DNA of 64,000 nucleotides from Turnera subulata (Eukaryota; Streptophyta; Magnoliopsida; Malpighiales; Passifloraceae), in assembly GCA_028386065.3 (NCBI GenBank), contig JAKUCV010002156.1, positions 13,416 to 77,415 on the forward strand, read 5' to 3'. Under the pieces are notes generated by a model. It saw only the letters and a list, made by a program, of their open reading frames with translations, was not told the origin of the DNA and searched no databases. Shown piece by piece: positions 57,923 through 64,000 of this stretch (position 1 is the first letter of the stretch; the number at the start of each line of letters is the position of its first letter). A program made the position numbers and the translations under genes.

Positions 57923-59459
57923 TGTGAATACCAGACCAAAAATCATTTGGGCCTATTCACCTAATCCTTTTACCTTCTTCTTCGGGTCAATCCCATAACA
58001 TTGGAGTCGCCAACCAAGTTTTATTAAGGACAAAACTTGGGAAAAACCTTAATATGACTCCTTTAGGCTTCACGGTCATGGTGAACCAAAGTTATGGGAT
58101 CGGGGGTTCATCACAGAAGGGAAGGTGTTAGGCACCCATCCGTGTTGGGTCGAGACTATGTGCAATTACGAAATGCAAGTGTGCCCCTTGCAAGACCGAG
58201 ATTACCTACGTACCCGAGTGATTGGGGTCAAAGCCACACAGTTCTAAACATGGCACAAATTGGCCACTTACATCATCCCAAGCATCAGCATATGATCAAC
58301 AAAGATCAATCAAAAAGAGGATTTAGTGTTACCTCTTGTAGCCCTCCTCTAGCTCCTTGCAATGGGTTGAGTTCTACCCCCACCTTCTTGCCACTCCTAA
58401 GCTCTATGGTTGATCCTCTTCTTAACATCTCTTTGCTGAACCACTGCTAATGACTTCCACGAAAATTTTCCAGAGTTTCTGCCTAAAGAATGTATTTCTA
58501 GGCTTCGAGAAGTAGAGTTTCTCCAAGCACTCAAGGCTTATAGGTGTGTATGCGAGAAAAGTGTTTGTCCTCTTTGAAATGCGTGTAAGGGGTCCTATTT
58601 ATAGTGTTCTGGAAAGCCTAGGGTCGTGGACCTACTTAATGGTAAAGATTATGCCCGAAAATCTGGTCCAAAACCGCGTAGGTTCGAAATTAAAAAAAAA
58701 AAATAGAGATTTGGGCAAATCTGGGAGGACATGACCGCCACTGCCGGCGATCATCCGCTGCTTGACCGCCAGTGCCAGCGGTCTTGTGTGGATGCCCGCC
58801 AGCACCTGGCAGTCGTCGCGAGACTACCGCCGGTAGCCCCGCGTGTCACCCGTTCTTTCCATTTTCTGACCCCCAATCCCCCTAATTCAGCCCTGATTTG
58901 ATCCTACCACGTAACTAACCCCCAATCAACCCAGAATCACTCCATTACTTGGTTATCACTCCCCTTAAATCATTCCATAACAGATTAATTACACCTTAAT
59001 GCCTATTTCATACTAAATCATGCCAAAAATAATATTTCTACATAAATGATGATTTAATTCTGATTTTCCATGAAAATCAGAGCTAAAATTGACCTGCAAG
59101 AAATGTGTTAATGGGCTGAGTAATCCGTGGAGAATCCATTTACTTGGACCCTTAAATCCATTCCTAACCCAAAAATAAATCATCTCAATACAATTGGGTT
59201 AAAAACAACTAAAAAAGCCCAAGTAATACAATGGAATGTAATTTAATGTGAATAAACCTTATTATATGTTTTACCCTGAGATTATTAATCCTTAGGTTAA
59301 GATGCACAAAGGTTTAGAATACCAAAATACATTAATTCTACTAAATTAAATTCTTATTACACCTTAACTCAAAATCAGATCATCTCACTAACCTCAAGTT
59401 AAGCATGTTTGGAATTTAGTTTTAGTAAAATATTCGTGGGTCAAATTTGGGTGTTCACA
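57923..59459 (-). repeat. Element 2 LTR (5' LTR on minus)
   Basis: Partner of 32830-34396. Carries a minus-strand TATA box near 58597 and a degenerated GACCGCC hairpin cluster (58731-58835). Confidence 0.9.
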
Positions 59460-59789
59460 ACAGCTCGTCTTGGAATAATGCAAAGCCCTTTCTTTCTCCT
59501 CCAAAGCACGACGGATGCGGAAAATCTCATCTTGTAGATGATGAACCCTCTCTCTTCTATAAGAAGGTGGACGCATGGTGAAAGAAAACAAATCAAGTTC
59601 ACTTTTAAGCTCCTGTAAAAAAGCATATAGGGGCTTCTTATATAGGAGCTCACCTAGCATAGAAAAAATAAGAGATGAAAAGGCACGATGATTAATTATC
59701 CATTCAAGTTTGTGGATATTAAATACCAATTTAAGGATGGAATTAGAAAGGTGCACTTGATCAGCTCCTGAAAGAGAACCGGTTGACAA
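59460..59789 (-). pseudogene. Coiled-coil protein gene, 5' half (split by element 2)
   Basis: The minus strand reads from MSTGSLSGADQVHLSN through LVFNIHKLEWIINHRAFS, LLYKKPLYAFLQELKSELDL to MRPPSYRRERVHHLQDEIF and RRALEEKERALHYSKTS, then enters the LTR at 59459. An internal ATG at 59574 is an alternative start. The predicted protein is largely helical and charged. The frame across the insertion appears intact, so the gene was whole when element 2 landed. Family not recognised. Confidence 0.6.
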
Positions 59790-59894
59790 TCACCCAGGGG
59801 AAAAAAAGAGACCTTAGCTTAAGGGAGATACTAGTTCCTTTAAAAAATATATAAAACTCAGAGCGTGGCACAAAAGCCCCCCATTTGAGTTCGA

Positions 59895-60430
59895 AGTTGT
59901 GATGACATATGGTATTTTTCTTACTATAAGTAACAAATCAAGACCTTATCCCTTTGTCCAGCTAAGGACCATGAGGAAGCAAGTCATTCAAGTGAGGGCC
60001 TTGAGGAAGCAAGTCATTTAGCTAAGAACCTAGAGGAGGTAGACCATTCAGCTAAGTGGTTTGAAAAACATGTGAACCACGTACAATTAAATAACAAGGC
60101 GTTATAAAAGTCTAACGCTTATGTCTTAATGTTAGCAGGAGCAGAGAGTACCTTCTTAGCCCTGCTCCTCCCCCTACTTTCTCCTATAAATAGGGAGCTT
60201 GGGTAAGCTTTTCAAGACACAAGAGAGATACTAGAGAAAACTCACTCTCACCCATTCTCCCCTCAATATTCTCTCTAAATTTCCCTTTGTCTTACTTAGG
60301 CATCGGAGGGTCCTTGGGTCACAACCCAGGGCCTACCCAAGCCTTTTTCTCTTTTTTTCTTCTTGTAGACCAAATCTCAAGGACCTGGTCGTTACAAGAA
60401 GGACCTGCCAGGAGAAAGAAGCACTCTATA
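59895..60430 (+). promoter_or_regulatory. LTR-like promoter segment
   Basis: It contains short direct repeats (ATGAGGAAGCAAGTCATT and TGAGGAAGCAAGTCATTT at 59970-60020), a strong TATA box CTATAAATAGG (60183-60193), a downstream AGACACAAGAGAGATACTAG leader and GCATCGGAGGGTCC, a string typical of plant gypsy LTR leaders. Exact ends and a partner LTR were not found, so it may be a solo or truncated LTR. Confidence 0.5.
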
Positions 60431-60841
60431 AAGAGTGAAGGCACGTGAATCAAGCACATAAGAAATTCCATATTTAACATGAGGGTTTGGGAAATTTTTG
60501 GTTATCTTCCTAAGTTGGGGTAATGTTTTATTATCAACAAAGGAGTAGGGATAAAATCAGGAAGAAAAATGTATGTCCCATCCAAGCCCATCGTGTCCAC
60601 TCCTTTTCGAGTGGACAGAAATTCCTCATTCCTGTCCCAAGTTGTTCCACTCGTTCCGCCAGACGTGGGGCAATTTTTTTTTGTCTCGTCTCGTCCCAGT
60701 CTGTACCACATACCAAACGCACAGAATAATGAAGCAATCATAACAGCCACATCTCCACAAATATGCTAATTGTTTGTAACTATTATTCTTCATTGTCCTA
60801 TTTCCAATCCATTTAATTTGTTTCATTAATATTGGGAATAT

Positions 60842-63325
60842 ATGGCAGAAGACATAATACACAAACTTAGACAAACTCTTGGCAAGCCACAACTATCCAT
60901 ATCTGATGATGAATTGGAGAATCATGTTTTCTTTGAACTTGAACAACTTTTTAGTGTAGATGGTAGTTCTTTATCAGGTAAACATTTTCCTTCCAAATAA
61001 ACAAAAACTGAATGAAATAAAAAATAAACTACTTAAAGAAGAACTCAATTATGATACCTCAACTCTGAAAAAATAAATTGGTAAGCTTATTCCAAAGCTG
61101 AATGAAGAGCAAAAAGCAATATATAATATTATTGTCAATACAGTTTTGGGAACAAGAATTAACCCTTTTTTGGTTCATGCTCATGGTGGAACTAGTAAAA
61201 CATTCCTTTGGCATACTGTACTAACAAAGCTTCATTTTGAAAGTTGTATAGTTTTAGTTGTTGGATCCTCTAGAATAGCATCTCTTCTTCTTCCTAGCGG
61301 TAGAACTGCTTACTCAAGCTTTAAAATTTCTTTCGATATCAATGAATGTTCAACATGTCAAATTAAGATAGGATCACTCTTAACCAATCTTATTGTTTAT
61401 TGTTCTTTGACAATTTGGGATGAAGCACCAATGAATAGTAAACATTGTTTTGATTCCCTTGACCGATTACTTCGTGATACATTTTTGTACCTGTACTTGG
61501 CCTCGATTTTGTTTTTGGTACTGCTATTGAAATTTCATGACTTTTGGTACCGGTACACCGTAGTTTTCATTAATTTTGGTACTTTAGGTGACCGGGGGTC
61601 GCCGGAGACACATGCCAATTTTATTTGAGGCCACATCATCTGGCGGTCCACTCTACTCGGGCTTCCCCAATTTTGGCACAAAACCACCCAAAAACCGATC
61701 CGACCCAGGTGTAACCATACCGAATTTCGTAATTTTATTTTTAAAAAGTGAGATTAAATCTTAAAAGTAATTATAAAAATAATTACAAATAAATAGTTTA
61801 TCTCACATGTAAATAAGAAGTGACACTAAACTCTACGAATTATGATTTAAAAAAAATTAATAAAGATTTTATTTTAAAGAGTAAATTTGTACTTATTTAT
61901 AGTTTTTTAAAATTATAATTCTTAGATTTTAATCTCACTTTTTTTTTACAAGTGAGACTAATTATATATTTTTAATTGATTTTATGATTGCTTTTAATAT
62001 TTATTCTCATCTTTTAAAAATAAAATTAGGGTAATTGGTATGGTTAAACGCAGGTCGGGTTGGTTTGTTGATGGTTTCGGGTTGAAATTGGGGGAATCGG
62101 CTAGAGTGGGCCACCAGATGGCGTGGGCTCACATAAAATTGACATGTGTCTCCGGCGACCCCCTGGTCCCCGGAAGTACCAAAATTAACGAAAACTACAA
62201 GTACAGGTACAAAAAATAAGAAATTTCAGTATAAGTACCAAAAAAAAAATCGAGGCCAAGTACAAGTACCAAAATTTCCTTTAATTCGCCAATTTCCGTT
62301 TGGGGGCAAGCTAATTTTTTTAGGTGGGGATTTTAGGCAGATTTTACCAGTTATTCCTGGAGGAACTCGGGCCAAAATTTTTCAATCTGCCTTGGTTAAT
62401 TCTTCTCTATGGCCATATTTCACAGTGTTTGTTTTTAAAGAGAACATGCGACACAAACGAAAAAAATTGTTAGTACAATGAGCAAAAAGATCTGAAACTA
62501 TTTGCTGATTGGATTTTGAGAATACGAAATGGAATAATCAGTGACATCCCTGTCCGAAATGACGATGATGCATCCTTTGTCGAAATCCCAAAAATGTGTT
62601 ACTTAATGCATCCACCAATCCAGTTGCTGATATTGTTTCTTCAGTTTATTCTGAATTGTACTCTAAATTTGTTGATCCTCCTTACTTGAGTGAAAGAGCT
62701 ATTGTCACACCAAAAATTCATTGGTTTGTGAAATCGATGACTGTATATTAGAGATGTTGCCTGGCCAACCTCATACACATCTAAACTCTGACACAATCTC
62801 TGCCTACAAGGCGATGTTGCAAATCTTGATCTATTGTATCCTACTGGATTTTTAAAAAAGCTTGAATTCAGTGGTGTTCCTCTGCATAAACTAATTCAAA
62901 AAACTGAAACACCAATTACGTTGCTTCAAAATTTGTAAAAAGCTATAGGCCTTTGTAATGGAACAAGGCTTATAGTCACACACACAAGAAAAAAATAATC
63001 TAGACCAAGATAGTAACAGGAAATGGAATTGGAGAAACAGTTTACATCCCAAGAATCATTTTCTCCATCAATGAAGGTCGATGGCCTTTCAAATTCATTA
63101 AAAGATAATTTCCTGTAAAACGTTGCTATGATAATAAATAAAAGTCAAGGACAGTCTCTAAATATGGTTGGTGTTTATTTAACACAGCCAATATTTACAC
63201 ATGGTCAACTAGAAAGAGCCACATCGAGAAAGGTTTTGAAAATAATTCTTGGTACCAACTCTGATGCAAGAAATAATTATGATAAAGATATTGTATTTAA
63301 AGACATTCTTAATGGTCTTATCTAA
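60842..63325 (+). pseudogene. Helitron PIF1-like helicase remnant
   Basis: Pieces in order: MAEDIIHKLRQTLGKPQLS and LSDEEL-like SDDELENHVFFELEQLF; IPKLNEEQKAIYN; the Walker A region FLVHAHGGTSKTFLW (normally GGTGKT, here Gly to Ser); Walker B LTIWDEAPM; LDRLLRD; then, after an inserted foldback element, FGGKLIFLGGDFRQILPVIP; ERAIVTP; GLCNGTRLIV; and the C-terminal INKSQGQSLNMVGVYL, PIFTHGQLERATSRK. These are the conserved blocks of plant Helitron Rep/Helicase C-termini. Several stops (for example near 61075 and 62478) and frame changes make it non-functional. The Rep nuclease part is not in the window. Confidence 0.88.
61481..62276. mobile_element. Foldback/MITE element with very long inverted repeats
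   Basis: About 800 bases lying between LDRLLRD and FGGKLIF of the helicase. The left arm (TTTTTGTACCTGTACTTGG, GGCCTCGATTTT, TTAATTTTGGTACTT, GTCGCCGGAGACACATG) returns as its reverse complement on the right arm; the two arms account for nearly the whole element (roughly 380 bases each, decreasing in similarity toward the centre). No clear target duplication was found. It has no coding capacity. Confidence 0.85.
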
Positions 63326-64000
63326 AATGGTTAGTGATTAATTAATTTTTAATTACATATGCCTAATTTACCTCAATTCATTGTATGAATCATTAATGTA
63401 TGGTTGTAATATATCTGTTATCATTATTATTTTCTTATTTTTCTTATGTATTAATTTTTTCACACCCTACTCAATTTAAATAGAAGTTAAATGTTGTTGG
63501 TTCGCTTATTGAAATCAATATATTGTAGCCGGTACCAAAAATATCATTTGTCTCTTTCTCAATTAAACTACTTACCTTTCGCTACATATGGACAAAGATA
63601 TTGTATTTATTAGTTTTTATATTCATTTTCCCATATGTGCTAATATTACTGTTTAGGTAAATTTTTCCTAAAACTAATCTGTAATCTATTATGCAAAACT
63701 CAAGTACATAATTTATTTAATTGTTTATGTATTATTGTTTCACATGCTTAAATAGTTAAAAGAAAACCAATATATGTTACCTTTTTCTAAATAATGCATT
63801 CAATATTTTATAATTTGTTATTCTTTAAGATGCTTACAAATTGAATTGATAACAAGTTTTTGGTTGGTAGGATATAATTACATATAAACCATCTGGAAAA
63901 ATCATGTGTCTTTTTCCCATAAGCATAACAATAGTTTTTTAAAGTCCTAAAGAAGTATTAATTATTGTTACCATGTAAATTTGATACCCTTTATTGTAGG
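63326..64000. other. AT-rich sequence, no feature
   Basis: No gene, RNA or clear element end. A Helitron 3' end (hairpin plus CTRR) could lie here but was not identified. Confidence 0.4.

Larger units (their letters stand above)
32830..59459 (-). mobile_element. Tat/Ogre-like gypsy element 2, interrupted by a copia element
   Basis: LTRs at 32830-34396 and 57923-59459 start TGTGAATACC and end TTCACA. Flanks are GCAGC (32825-32829) and ACAGC (59460-59464), a near-perfect 5-bp target duplication, and the host sequence across the join matches the empty site at about 17345. Without the nested copia element it is about 9.6 kb, the size of element 1. On minus it carries gag, protease and linker but no reverse transcriptase or integrase; on plus it carries the PMD gene. 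Its LTRs differ clearly from those of element 1, so it is a sister subfamily. Confidence 0.88.

Noticed and set aside
60534..60892. Several overlapping open frames on both strands
   Set aside because: Overlapping in both directions with no domain; likely chance frames in a possible short repeat next to the Helitron remnant.

Overview
The window looks like repeat-rich nuclear DNA of a eudicot plant. It is AT-rich, has GT-AG introns, and is dominated by plant transposable elements: CACTA, Ty3/gypsy of Tat/Ogre and Athila type, Ty1/copia of Sirevirus type, a Helitron, a SINE and a foldback element. There are no operons, bacterial genes or CRISPR arrays. One assembly gap (N run) lies at 42313-42593. 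All lineage names are from motif reading only; no database search was possible.

Layout. 1-11079: a small host gene for a GRF-type zinc-finger protein. One of its introns holds a 9.7 kb CACTA (En/Spm) transposon at 817-10544 with perfect 14-bp termini, a CCT target duplication, an intact four-exon transposase gene and a decayed second gene. 11400-13000: a GC-rich 378-bp tandem repeat, a tRNA-derived SINE, and scraps of Athila-like and copia retroelements. 13000-20098: mostly non-coding sequence with a mosaic of duplicated blocks. 20099-29810: a Tat/Ogre-like LTR element on the minus strand carrying gag and protease but no reverse transcriptase or integrase, plus an antisense plant-mobile-domain (PMD) gene. 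29904-31455: a probable solo copia LTR. 31472-59800: a minus-strand coiled-coil gene split by a second Tat/Ogre-like element (32830-59459). That element is itself split by a Sirevirus-like copia element (38617-55637), whose gag is split by a gypsy-type LTR, the gap and a rearranged Athila-like element (39874-47080). 59895-60430: another LTR/promoter-like segment. 60842-63325: a Helitron helicase pseudogene split by a 0.8 kb foldback element.

The two Tat/Ogre-like elements share one layout (LTR, tRNA primer site, gag, protease and linker on minus; antisense PMD gene; tandem-repeat 3' region; LTR) although their sequences are well diverged. They look like an established non-autonomous family rather than two accidental deletions.

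The most unusual signal is that at least four unrelated LTR elements each carry their own short hairpin 'word', repeated as inverted pairs with small loops: ATTTGGCT/AGCCAAAT in the Sirevirus-like element (about a dozen hairpins, several inside coding sequence, one with a compensatory base-pair change), ATGACCGCC/GGCGGTCAT in the Tat/Ogre-like elements, AGGCTGTG/CACAGCCT in the Athila-like element, and a 15-bp perfect stem in the solo copia LTR. This convergent organisation is the main candidate for something undescribed.
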